From DATFNI01 sp963712305 (GTDB taxonomy: Bacteria > Bacteroidota > Rhodothermia > Balneolales > DATFMH01), in the NCBI GenBank assembly GCA_963712305.1, contig CAVQHI010000002.1:1364001-1428000 (forward strand): DNA of 64,000 nt. The letters run 5' to 3'. Below are positions 34,486-42,835 of the stretch, in pieces. The notes under the pieces were generated by a model that had not been told where the DNA came from, did no database searches, and saw only the letters and a program-made list of their open reading frames with translations. The position numbers and the translations under genes are program-made. Each line of letters begins with the position of its first letter. Position 1 is the stretch's first letter.

Positions 34486-36825
34486 TTATTTTTTGAATGC
34501 CATGAGCGGCGGCAGGTTATCCATTGATGATCCCCATTGCTTATTGGGTTGTGGACCCATTTTGAATGCAAGCGTGCCACCATTCATGATATCATCATAC
34601 GTGATGTAGGCTTTATCGTAATTCTTCCCATCCAGAGTCGCTGATTGTATATATATGTTCTGTTCCGATACTCCATCAGCTTCAATCGTAAAATCTTTCC
34701 CATTGCCAAGATGGATTGTTGCTTTTTGGAAGAGTGGACTTCCGATAGCGTAAACACCACTGGCCGGATTGACGGGGTACATGCCCAGTGCACTAAAGAC
34801 ATACCATGCCGACATTTGACCGCAGTCTTCGTTACCGGGCAGACCATCGGGCGTATCTTTATAAAGCGAATCTACGATGGTATGAATAGTTGATTGGGTC
34901 TTCCATGCATCACCGACGTAATCATACAGATATGGTGTTTGTTGATCAGGCTCGTTTCCTTGTACATACTGGCCGATGAAGCCGCTCATGTCAGCGATGC
35001 CGCCGTTGTGAACATGAGGCTGCGTATTGAACAGGGTATCCAAACGGGTCGAAAACTGTTTGTCTCCGCCCATGAGTTTGGCGAGTCCGGGGATATCTTG
35101 TGGCACGTACCAGAGATACTGCCATGCATTGGCTTCGGTGTAATTGCGTTTGCTGAAATCCGTTGGTGCAGCGAGCGGATCGAATGGTGTTTCCCACTTG
35201 CCACTCGCAAGCTTAGGGCGCATAAATCCGGTCGTGTTATCATAAAGATTGTGATAGTACTGCGACCGCTTGTAGAATTCCTTGTAGTCATCCTCTTTGC
35301 CCAGTGCTTTGGCCATTTGAGCTATACACCAGTCATCATAAGCGTATTCGAGGGTCTTGGAGACCGATTCGGCTGCTTTATCAGAGGGAACATAGCCGTA
35401 TTTGTTGAAAAGCTTGACGCCGTCGTTTTGTTCGTTGGCACTTTTTTTCATTGCCTCATACGCTTCGTTGACATCATACTTGCGGAATCCCTTGAAATAG
35501 GCATCAGTGATTACAGGGATCGCGTGATAGCCGATCATCGTATTCGTTTCGTTGGCTGTGAGTTCCCATACAGGCAATAATCCATGTTGTTTATAGAAAG
35601 CCAGCATGAAGTTTACAATATCATTCACACGATCCGGTTCGACGAAGGTAAGCAGGGGATGCTCGGCACGGAAGGTATCCCATAAAGAGAAGGTGCTGTA
35701 ATTGACAAACCCGTCCGCTTTATGATCTTTACCGTCAGCACCCTGATACTGGCCGTTTGTATCCATGAAAAGCGTTGGAGCCAGCATGGTATGATACAGC
35801 GCCGAGTAGAATGTTCGGAGGTGCGACATGTTATCCGACTGAACATCGATTTTACCCATCTGCTTTTTCCAGCTGTTCCAGGCAGCATCACGAATACTGT
35901 TAAAATCCCATCCCGGGACTTCTTTATTCAGATTTTCGGTGGCGTTTTCGATACTAACTGATGAAATCCCAACTTTCTGAAGCAGCGTCGTATCTGAATT
36001 GGAATCAAAGATGAAGAAACCATGAGTTTTGGTTCCTTTTGCTTCTGATTGGTCTGATAGGATCTGTCGCTTGTTGGCAACCACAAACTTTTTGATCGGT
36101 TTGGAGAAAGCTGCTGCAAAATACACGCGCTGATCTTTTGCCCATCCGGTAGACATGCGATAACCGGTCACGAGTGTGTCGTTGACCATGTGAATGTAAG
36201 TACCGGTCGGTTTGTCCCAGTTGACGGCAAATCCGAGATCGAGTGATACGGCTGGATGATCATTTTTCGGGAAATGATATTGATAGAATGCAACTCGTGG
36301 GCTTGCAGTAAGAGAAACTCCAATACCATTATTCAGTACAACCTTGTAGAATCCGGGTTCTGCCGATTCATTTGCATGCGAATATGTTGAATAAACAGCA
36401 CCCTTGCTGGTATCAACTTTGGTGCCGTCGAAAGGCATAAATGAGAGATCGCAAAGATCACCGATACCCGTACCGCTCAGATGCGTAACGCTGAATCCGG
36501 CTATGGTGCTGTCAGGGTAGTGGTAGCCGGAGCAGTAGTCCCAGCCCGACTGCCCGTTATCCGGACTCACCTGCACCATCCCAAAGGGAACGGTAGCCCC
36601 CGGATATGTGTGCCCGTGTCCGCCGGTTCCAACGAAAGGATCTACATAATTCACAGGTTGCGTTTGTCGGGTGACGGCCGTTTGTGATCCTGAGTTACAT
36701 GCCGTTAACAACATGGAGGCAGCAATGATCGCAAAAAAATATATTTCCTTACCGCGTAAAGGACTTGATCCTGTCTTCCAGGAATTATGTCGCAAGTTCT
36801 CAACTTGTGACCTGTCTGATTTCAT
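34486..36825 (-). CDS. Glycoside hydrolase family 92 alpha-mannosidase lipoprotein
   Basis: A 779-residue lipoprotein (ATG 36825, preceded by GGAG; ATG 36837 is also in frame). The hydrophobic leader ends MLLTAC. The mature enzyme opens with the family signature VDPFVGTGGHGHTYPGATVP and GMVQVSPDN. Other conserved blocks are HLSGTGIGDLCD, FSLWDTFRAEHPLLT, the catalytic-acid region YTEANAWQYLW, GNEDCGQMSAWYVFSALG with the catalytic carboxylates, and GMYPVNP. GH92 enzymes are calcium-dependent exo-mannosidases, most often cutting alpha-1,2 bonds, and work in the periplasm or at the surface. The ~28-residue segment before the hydrophobic core is long because a dispersed palindrome lies in it. It shares the locus with GH47, GH125 and SusCD. 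Confidence 0.94.
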   Translation of the reverse strand: MKSDRSQVENLRHNSWKTGSSPLRGKEIYFFAIIAASMLLTACNSGSQTAVTRQTQPVNYVDPFVGTGGHGHTYPGATVPFGMVQVSPDNGQSGWDYCSGYHYPDSTIAGFSVTHLSGTGIGDLCDLSFMPFDGTKVDTSKGAVYSTYSHANESAEPGFYKVVLNNGIGVSLTASPRVAFYQYHFPKNDHPAVSLDLGFAVNWDKPTGTYIHMVNDTLVTGYRMSTGWAKDQRVYFAAAFSKPIKKFVVANKRQILSDQSEAKGTKTHGFFIFDSNSDTTLLQKVGISSVSIENATENLNKEVPGWDFNSIRDAAWNSWKKQMGKIDVQSDNMSHLRTFYSALYHTMLAPTLFMDTNGQYQGADGKDHKADGFVNYSTFSLWDTFRAEHPLLTFVEPDRVNDIVNFMLAFYKQHGLLPVWELTANETNTMIGYHAIPVITDAYFKGFRKYDVNEAYEAMKKSANEQNDGVKLFNKYGYVPSDKAAESVSKTLEYAYDDWCIAQMAKALGKEDDYKEFYKRSQYYHNLYDNTTGFMRPKLASGKWETPFDPLAAPTDFSKRNYTEANAWQYLWYVPQDIPGLAKLMGGDKQFSTRLDTLFNTQPHVHNGGIADMSGFIGQYVQGNEPDQQTPYLYDYVGDAWKTQSTIHTIVDSLYKDTPDGLPGNEDCGQMSAWYVFSALGMYPVNPASGVYAIGSPLFQKATIHLGNGKDFTIEADGVSEQNIYIQSATLDGKNYDKAYITYDDIMNGGTLAFKMGPQPNKQWGSSMDNLPPLMAFKK
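36784..36823. repeat. Dispersed palindrome inside the GH92 leader coding sequence
   Basis: ATGTCGCAAGTTCTCAACTT then GTGACCTGTC. The arms CGCAAGTT / AACTTGTG pair at 7 of 8 positions. The same ATGTCGCAAGT...ACTTGTGAC unit stands in intergenic DNA at 40967-40993, and an inverted half at 41066-41077. Here it encodes part of the N-terminal region before the lipoprotein signal. Confidence 0.65.
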
Positions 36826-36867
36826 AGGTTTCTCCATAAATTTAGATAGATTTATAATAAAGAAGAG

Positions 36868-36902
36868 AAGACCTCCAAGGTTTCTAAAACCCTGGAGGTC
36901 TT
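36868..36902 (-). terminator. Terminator hairpin after the GH3 gene
   Basis: AAGACCTCC pairs with GGAGGTCTT, continued by AGG-TTT / AAA-CC pairings, giving a long nearly perfect stem 10 bases behind the GH3 stop. AAGACCTCCAAGGTTT-type palindromes are also a common dispersed repeat. It divides the locus into an upstream unit ending with GH3 and a downstream GH92-GH47 unit. Confidence 0.75.
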
Positions 36903-36912
36903 GCTGAGAATA

Positions 36913-39612
36913 TTATCCTTCAAGAGTTACTTTTTTGCCAGTAAGATGTAATGTTCCACTTAACACCTGGGTGGTTGACGCGTCAATGGTTCCCTTGAAT
37001 CCCGGTTGCTTGCCGCCAATGTGTACCTGAATCTCACCGGGAAGAATTTCTCGATCGCCTCGCTGATTTACGAGTGCAAGGTCTTCGGCTTTGAGTTTTA
37101 AATTCACCGTTTTGCTCTCTCCGGCTGCAAGATGTATACGACGGAATCCTTTCAAGGCACGTATCGGTGCTTTGGATTTGGCTTTCGGATAGGAGAGATA
37201 GACCTGCACAACTTCATCTCCGGCATGATCACCTTCATTACGAACATTCACGCTGAACTCAGCGTCTTTTCCCGTATTGACAGCAGAGGGAAGCTGCAAG
37301 TTGCTATATGCGAATCGTGTGTAACTGAGGCCGTAACCAAACGGGTAAAAAGGAGTGCCTTCAAAGTGACGGTAGGTCCTGTTTTTCATGTCATAGTCTT
37401 CGAATGGCGGGAGATCGTCGACAGACTCGTAGATCGTCACTGGCAGACGACCACCAGGGTTATAATCACCAAAGAGGACATCGGCTATTGCGGGTCCGCC
37501 CGCCTGCCCTCCATACCATGCCTGAAGGATGGCGGGAACATTATCACGGGCCCATGCGAAAGAGACGGCGCTGCCTGTAAGAAGAACGAGTATTGTTGGT
37601 TTCCCTACTGCATGGATTTTTTTTATCAGTTCAACCTGGGTCTCCGGAAGTTTAAGCTTGGAACGGTCGCCGCCGTTGAAGCCATCCAGATCGACTTTCA
37701 TCTCTTCACCTTCCAGGCGTGGACTCAGACCCAGAAACAGGAGAACGGCATCAGAAGATCTGGCCGCATCCACAGCCTCTTCCAGCATATGCTCATTGGG
37801 TACTTTCCACATCATGCGTATTTGTGGATCGGCACCGTAGTTGGCAAACTCAATCGTAATCTTATACTCTTTGCCATCGGTAAGGTCAGCGTCAAAAGAA
37901 CGTAATTCCGGTTCATGCTCATTGTTGAACTCGACCTTTTTCTCACCTTCGAAATAAAGGCGTCCAATGTTGTGTGCACTGATTCCGATCGAATATTTTC
38001 CGGATTTTGGGGCTTTGATTGATCCTGTCCAACGCACCGAGAACTTGTCGGCCATCTTGCCATTGATGGGTGTGTCATCTTTCCAGATGAAATGAATATC
38101 CTTGTCAACCCGCGTGATGACCGGGGTTCCTTTCAGATCCTGGTTATCGAAATACTCTCCATATAATCCGTTTCCACTGCCTTTTGAAGGAATCAGATAT
38201 TCGGATGGGACCTCAACCAAATGTGGAAAACCCCCGACGAGTTCACAACCCTGTGCATAGGTTACTTTGGTCCCCGATGAAACTTTATCCTTAATAGCTC
38301 CAAGAGGCGTAACAAGATTTGACGGCGTTCCGTGATAATTGCCAAGCATCAAATCATAGCTGTCGGCATTCGGACCGATCACGGCCAATGAGTTCAGGTC
38401 TTTGGGAAGCGGAAGGACCGGTTTCGTATTCGAGGAGACCGGGTCATTTTTTAAAAGGACGATCGATTCACGGGCCATCCGCGCTGCCAGCTCACGATGC
38501 GATACGCTGTCGACGACAGAATAAGGTATGTCGGCGTAAGATACCTTTGAAGGATCATCGAACATACCCAAACGGAAACGGGCGGTAAATAACCTATGCA
38601 GTGCTTTATCGATTTCGCTCTCGTCGACGAGACCTGCTTTCACTGATTCGTCCAGGCGTTTGAACGTTACGCCGCAATTGAGATCTGTCCCGCGTTTTAG
38701 AGCAAGAGCAGCAGCCTCTTTCGGACTGTCGGAAGCATGATGGCCGCTTACAAAATCACTGATGGCCCAGCAGTCTGAAACAACATATCCGTCAAACTTC
38801 CACTGTTCTCGTAAAATACGATGTAGTAACACATTATTTCCGCAGCACGGGTAACCGCGAAAGCTGTTGTATGCGCACATCACCGACTGGACATTGGCTT
38901 CGTCGATGGTGGTTCTGAAAGCCGGCAGATAGGTGTCGTAGAGATCGTAGTCGCTCGCTTTTACGTTGATATAATGACGCGCGGGTTCGGGCCCACTGTA
39001 AAGCGCAAAATGTTTGGAGGTTGCGACCACCTTTAGATATTTGGGATCATCGCCCTGCATGCCTCGTATAAATGCAACGGCCATGTGACCGGTGAGATAA
39101 GGATCTTCGCCATAGGTCTCCTGGCCACGTCCCCAGCGGGGATCGCGCACAAGATTAATATTGGGCGACCAGAACGTCAGTCCGGTATAGATGCTGCGAA
39201 TTCCATGTTTCACAAAAGCATTATGCTTGGCACGTGCTTCATCAGATATTGCGTTTGCAACCTGATGCATCAGGTCGGCATCCCAGGTTGCTGCCATACC
39301 GATAGCCTGTGGAAAAACAGTCGCGAGTCCGGCGCGGGCAACACCATGAAGCCCCTCATTCCACCAGTTATACTCGGGTATGTTCAACCGGGGAATTGCC
39401 GGGGCATTGTATTGCATCTGACCGATCTTTTCCTTGAGGGTCATCTTGCTGATGAGATCATTCACACGCATGGATAGTTCAGGATTTGAATTCTGATCCT
39501 GAAAGATGGATTCAGAGACGGAACCAAATCGCTGCGGCAGCCGCATAAAAGGGAGTGCTGCAATTGATAAACTGCTTTTGATGAATTCTCTGCGAGATTG
39601 TTTCTTTTCCAT
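36913..39612 (-). CDS. Glycoside hydrolase family 3 with PA14 insert, Tat-exported
   Basis: An 899-residue enzyme with a Tat leader (QSRREFIKSSLSIAALPF). The N-terminal GH3 barrel (~50-340) has RDPRWGRGQETYGEDPYLTG, KHFALYSGP and YVVSDCWAISDF, whose Asp280 is the expected nucleophile. A PA14 domain is inserted in the second domain (~475-615: GLYGEYFDNQDLKGTPVI, then FSVRWTG and GRLYFEGEK), a feature that shapes substrate binding in some beta-glucosidases. The fibronectin III-like end (~790-899) is complete. The overall pattern fits beta-glucosidase or beta-xylosidase; activity on beta-linked GlcNAc or mannose caps is not excluded. In the mannan locus it may remove beta-linked side groups. Confidence 0.93.
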   Translation of the reverse strand: MEKKQSRREFIKSSLSIAALPFMRLPQRFGSVSESIFQDQNSNPELSMRVNDLISKMTLKEKIGQMQYNAPAIPRLNIPEYNWWNEGLHGVARAGLATVFPQAIGMAATWDADLMHQVANAISDEARAKHNAFVKHGIRSIYTGLTFWSPNINLVRDPRWGRGQETYGEDPYLTGHMAVAFIRGMQGDDPKYLKVVATSKHFALYSGPEPARHYINVKASDYDLYDTYLPAFRTTIDEANVQSVMCAYNSFRGYPCCGNNVLLHRILREQWKFDGYVVSDCWAISDFVSGHHASDSPKEAAALALKRGTDLNCGVTFKRLDESVKAGLVDESEIDKALHRLFTARFRLGMFDDPSKVSYADIPYSVVDSVSHRELAARMARESIVLLKNDPVSSNTKPVLPLPKDLNSLAVIGPNADSYDLMLGNYHGTPSNLVTPLGAIKDKVSSGTKVTYAQGCELVGGFPHLVEVPSEYLIPSKGSGNGLYGEYFDNQDLKGTPVITRVDKDIHFIWKDDTPINGKMADKFSVRWTGSIKAPKSGKYSIGISAHNIGRLYFEGEKKVEFNNEHEPELRSFDADLTDGKEYKITIEFANYGADPQIRMMWKVPNEHMLEEAVDAARSSDAVLLFLGLSPRLEGEEMKVDLDGFNGGDRSKLKLPETQVELIKKIHAVGKPTILVLLTGSAVSFAWARDNVPAILQAWYGGQAGGPAIADVLFGDYNPGGRLPVTIYESVDDLPPFEDYDMKNRTYRHFEGTPFYPFGYGLSYTRFAYSNLQLPSAVNTGKDAEFSVNVRNEGDHAGDEVVQVYLSYPKAKSKAPIRALKGFRRIHLAAGESKTVNLKLKAEDLALVNQRGDREILPGEIQVHIGGKQPGFKGTIDASTTQVLSGTLHLTGKKVTLEG

Positions 39613-39951
39613 GGCGAAGCTTATTCAAATTAATGATGATCAGTGCTTGAGTTAAGAAAAAAAATAGGGAAATAAAGAAATAGGGGATAGAAGACTGATA
39701 GTCGATATTTGATGCGCGACATAGTAGCATCCCTTTCTTTTGTATCATTTCCAAATAAAAAAGGAACTGGACGATGCAAGACGCCCCGCCAATTCCACAT
39801 TATCAGCCTTCGCCAAGAGGGAGTTTAACGTATTGCCTGTTACAGAATTAGTTGCCAATTGACTACCACCTGCCAACACCTGACTCCCATTATTCCAATA
39901 TTCCATTATTCCACCGTTCCTAATTCCCTTATTCCTTATTCCCATATCTTC
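39613..39951. other. Low-complexity intergenic region
   Basis: No gene. The part near 39880-39960 is a run of ATTCC/TTCC variants (TTATTCCAATATTCCATTA and similar); around 39650-39690 there is AAATAGGGAAATAAAGAAAT. The same kind of text occurs at 49205-49245. Function is not apparent. Confidence 0.5.
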
Positions 39952-40911
39952 CTAATCTTCCTGCCAAACGATCGCTGCTGCACCAAGCAGGGCCGTGTTG
40001 TGGGCCTTGAGACTCGAAACGGTCAGATTTACTTTACCCCTGTACAAGTTGAGCATATTTTCTTCCATGCTTTCCTTAGTTGGATCAAGAATCAGGTTGC
40101 CGGCTTCTGCCAGTCCACCCATTAGTATAATAGCTTCCGGGGAGGTGTATACAACCGCATTGGCAAGGGCCTGACCTAATATTTTCCCCGTATACTGAAA
40201 CGCTTCGAGGGCAATGGTATCACCTTTTTGCGCCTCTTCAAAAATGACACGCGCGTCAAGAGCATTGAAGGACATTTTGCGCAGTTCAGAAGCATCCGTT
40301 CTATTAGCAAGAAGCTCAGCAACCGTACGTTTAATACCAGTAGCAGAAGCATAGGTTTCGAGACAGCCTTTGCGACCGCATCCACATTGGCGACCGCCAT
40401 AAACAACAGTACTGTGACCGATTTCACCTGCAAATCCGTCATGACCAAGAACCATGTGACCGCCGACAACGATTCCGCTGCCCAGACCGGTGCCGAGTGT
40501 GATGACAATAAAATCCTTGCATTCTTTAGCGGATCCGAAAAGCATTTCGCCCAAAGCGGCAGCATTGGCATCATTGGTGAGCCGACAGGTGATATCAAAA
40601 TGCTCTTCAAGATTTTCAGCCAGTGGAACGACGCCCTTCCACTTCAGGTTTGGGGCATCTTCAATGGCACCGGTGTAGTAATTACCGTTTGGGGCACCGA
40701 TACCGATTCCGCTGATCTTGCCATACCCACGATCATCGGCATATTTAATTAACTGAGTTGCATGATCCTGAAGGGCTTTACGGTAATCTTCAATTTCATC
40801 ATACGCACTTGTGGAAAAGGAACTCTCGTTAAGTATTTCCCCTTTTTCGTTTACTAAACCCAGTCGGGTATTGGTGCCGCCGATGTCGATACCTATAACC
40901 AGTTTGCTCAT
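39952..40911 (-). CDS. ROK-family sugar kinase
   Basis: A 319-residue cytoplasmic kinase. The ATP-binding motif VIGIDIGGTNTRLG is at residues 3-16; a second phosphate loop is VITLGTGLGSGIVV. The catalytic Asp is in NDANAAALGE. The zinc motif HSTVVYGGRQCGCGRKGCLE (~163-182) is the ROK signature. The family phosphorylates glucose, mannose, fructose or amino sugars such as N-acetylmannosamine. Its position between GH125 and GH3 suggests that it activates a hexose released by the locus, mannose or glucose, but specificity cannot be settled from sequence. No DNA-binding domain, so it is a kinase and not a ROK repressor. Confidence 0.93.
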   Translation of the reverse strand: MSKLVIGIDIGGTNTRLGLVNEKGEILNESSFSTSAYDEIEDYRKALQDHATQLIKYADDRGYGKISGIGIGAPNGNYYTGAIEDAPNLKWKGVVPLAENLEEHFDITCRLTNDANAAALGEMLFGSAKECKDFIVITLGTGLGSGIVVGGHMVLGHDGFAGEIGHSTVVYGGRQCGCGRKGCLETYASATGIKRTVAELLANRTDASELRKMSFNALDARVIFEEAQKGDTIALEAFQYTGKILGQALANAVVYTSPEAIILMGGLAEAGNLILDPTKESMEENMLNLYRGKVNLTVSSLKAHNTALLGAAAIVWQED

Positions 40912-41266
40912 AATGATTGTCGATTTAAGTGTTTGTTACTATGTAGGTTTAAAATGCAGCTCTTTTATGTCGCAAGTCTATGACTTGTGACATATCTCTG
41001 CGAAATAACAATTTGCAATCATAGGGTATAACTTGTCATTAAGCATTGTGTAGTCACATGTTAAAAACTTGCGACATGTAGGTAAGGGGGATTGAAAGAG
41101 CGTCTTACACGATCACGATTCCCCCTTTTAAGATGGCATAAATTTAGCCTAATATTCAGGATAAATTTTGCCATCCAGATGTACCGATGGGCCAATCCCC
41201 CAGCCCCCTTCGCCAAGGGGGAACCTTTGATAAAATCAATGTAATGTATGTAATGAAGCGTCATCT
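40912..41266. other. Repeat-containing intergenic region between ROK and GH125 genes
   Basis: No gene. Holds the ATGTCGCAAGTC-TAT-GACTTGTGACAT hairpin (40967-40993), an inverted half copy (41066-41077), and two AGGGGGATT/AATCCCCC stretches at 41084-41132 and 41191-41223 (CCCAGCCCCCTTCGCC, then AAGGGGGAA). Confidence 0.55.
40967..40993. repeat. ATGTCGCAAGT palindrome, intergenic copy
   Basis: ATGTCGCAAGTC and GACTTGTGACAT pair at 11 of 12 positions around TAT. Related to the copy within the GH92 leader at 36784-36823. Confidence 0.7.
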
Positions 41267-42694
41267 TCATATATCCAGAGCCTTTGGATAGTCGTGATAC
41301 AGATGCAGGATCATCTCACCGAAGAGCGTATTAGCCCAGGCAAACCAGGAACGGCTGAATTTTTTGGGATCATCCTTATCGAATGATTCGTGCATGAAAC
41401 CGGTGTCTGCTGTTGAGCGAAGAAGCATGTCGATGCAGTGGCGCATCTCTGATTCGTCGGTGCTGGTCAGGGCCCGCATGGTTATACCGATTGGCCATAT
41501 CTGGTTCATCCCGGTATGCGGACTGCCGATTCCTTCGGCTGCTGTTCCCTTGAAGAAGAACGGATTGCTGTCACTGAGCACAAATTCGCGGGTTCGTTTG
41601 TACAGCGGGTCGTCCTTTTCCAGGTATCCAAGATAGGGGATGCCGAGAAGGTCGGGAACATTTGCGTCATCCATAAAAAGGTGATTTCCAAAGCCGTCGC
41701 TTTCATATGCAATGATTTCTCCAAACTGGTCATGTTTGCTGATCCCATACTGTTTTAACGCTTTTTCAACCTCATCGGCGAAATTACGGCATTCGTTTGC
41801 AAAAGAACGATCGTGCGTCACTTTATCACTAATTTCTGCCAACTGACGCAGTGAAACCACAGCAAAAGCATTGGAAGGAATCAGGAATGGCAGGATTGTG
41901 GCGTCATCCGAGGGACGGAACATCGAACAGATGAGTCCAACCGGTTTTATGGGATTACCATATCCACTTAATGATTGTGTATCGTACGGGTTGGCTGTGA
42001 CCCGCTGAAAGTGATACGGACCATGATCGTCCTTGCGCTGCTGCTGCCGGAAGGTTTTTACGACAGAGGCCACAGCCTTTTTCCAGTCATCATCAAAAAC
42101 AGAGGTATCACCGGTCGTCTTCCAGTATCCGTGAGCAAGACGAACGGTATAACAGAGAGAATCAATCTCCCATTTCCGCTCATGAAGCCATGGATTCATA
42201 TCGGTGTGATCGCTGTCCCACTCGCTGCCTGTCGGTTTCTTATTGAAAGCATTGGCATAGGGATCGATCAAAATGCACTGCGTCTGCCGGTTTACTACGC
42301 CGGCAATAAGTTGTTTCAGGTGATCATCTTTGGCTGTCAGTGGCAGATAGGGCCACACCTGTGCCGTTGAATCGCGCAGCCACATGGCTTCGATGTCTCC
42401 GGTTATGACAAAGGTGTCGGGCCGGCCGTTCTTCATCTGGAACTCAACAGTGGTGTCGAGCGTGTTTGGGAAACAGTTTTCAAAAAGCCATGCCAGTTTT
42501 GGGTTTGGGAGCGCTTTTGTGACCTCTTTGATGGTTTTCTCAACGGCATCACTTTTAAAGAGGCGATCAGACGGTTTGGGACGCTTGCTGGTATACCCGG
42601 CCGGTGTGATAAAAGAGGGAACAGAAAGAGGGCGGGTTATAAGACCTGCAGCAGCCAGCGCTCCGGTCTTTAGAAAATCCTTACGTGTCGGCAT
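41267..42694 (-). CDS. Glycoside hydrolase family 125 exo-alpha-1,6-mannosidase
   Basis: A 475-residue enzyme with a Tat-like leader (TRKDFLKTGALAAAGL; RK instead of RR). The family 125 signature is DTFVITGDIEAMWLRDSTAQ, with the catalytic-acid Asp, followed by QVWPYL. Downstream are DEWDSDHTD-like acidic text (GSEWDSDHTDMNPW), GLICSMFRPSDDA, MDDANVPDLLGIPYLGY and TGMNQIWPIGITMRALTS. Characterised GH125 enzymes are metal-independent inverting exo-alpha-1,6-mannosidases acting on N-glycan cores and yeast mannan backbones. It follows the SusD gene but after a strong terminator, so it starts a second transcription unit or depends on read-through. Confidence 0.94.
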   Translation of the reverse strand: MPTRKDFLKTGALAAAGLITRPLSVPSFITPAGYTSKRPKPSDRLFKSDAVEKTIKEVTKALPNPKLAWLFENCFPNTLDTTVEFQMKNGRPDTFVITGDIEAMWLRDSTAQVWPYLPLTAKDDHLKQLIAGVVNRQTQCILIDPYANAFNKKPTGSEWDSDHTDMNPWLHERKWEIDSLCYTVRLAHGYWKTTGDTSVFDDDWKKAVASVVKTFRQQQRKDDHGPYHFQRVTANPYDTQSLSGYGNPIKPVGLICSMFRPSDDATILPFLIPSNAFAVVSLRQLAEISDKVTHDRSFANECRNFADEVEKALKQYGISKHDQFGEIIAYESDGFGNHLFMDDANVPDLLGIPYLGYLEKDDPLYKRTREFVLSDSNPFFFKGTAAEGIGSPHTGMNQIWPIGITMRALTSTDESEMRHCIDMLLRSTADTGFMHESFDKDDPKKFSRSWFAWANTLFGEMILHLYHDYPKALDI

Positions 42695-42767
42695 AGGTTA
42701 ATCTCATGATAATCAAAAGGTATGAATATAGTTCCAGGTGTTATAATAATGAACCTGACTCATAAAC

Positions 42768-42805
42768 ACACAAAAGGATAAGTTTTATGACTTATCCTTT
42801 TGTGT
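42768..42805 (-). terminator. Strong terminator after SusD gene
   Basis: ACACAAAAGGATAAG and CTTATCCTTTTGTGT form a perfect 15-bp stem with an 8-base loop, 30 bases behind the SusD stop codon on the minus strand. Confidence 0.85.
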
Positions 42806-42835
42806 TTAACTCTTCACTATGGATGTTTAAAGAAA

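Noticed and set aside
34894..35580. 228-codon open frame on the plus strand
   Set aside because: It lies fully antisense to the GH92 gene, whose protein has strong family motifs along this entire stretch; the plus-strand translation has no recognisable domain.
37132..37905. 257-codon open frame on the plus strand
   Set aside because: Antisense to the C-terminal half of the GH3 gene; composition (many Cys, Arg, Ile) is that of a shadow frame.
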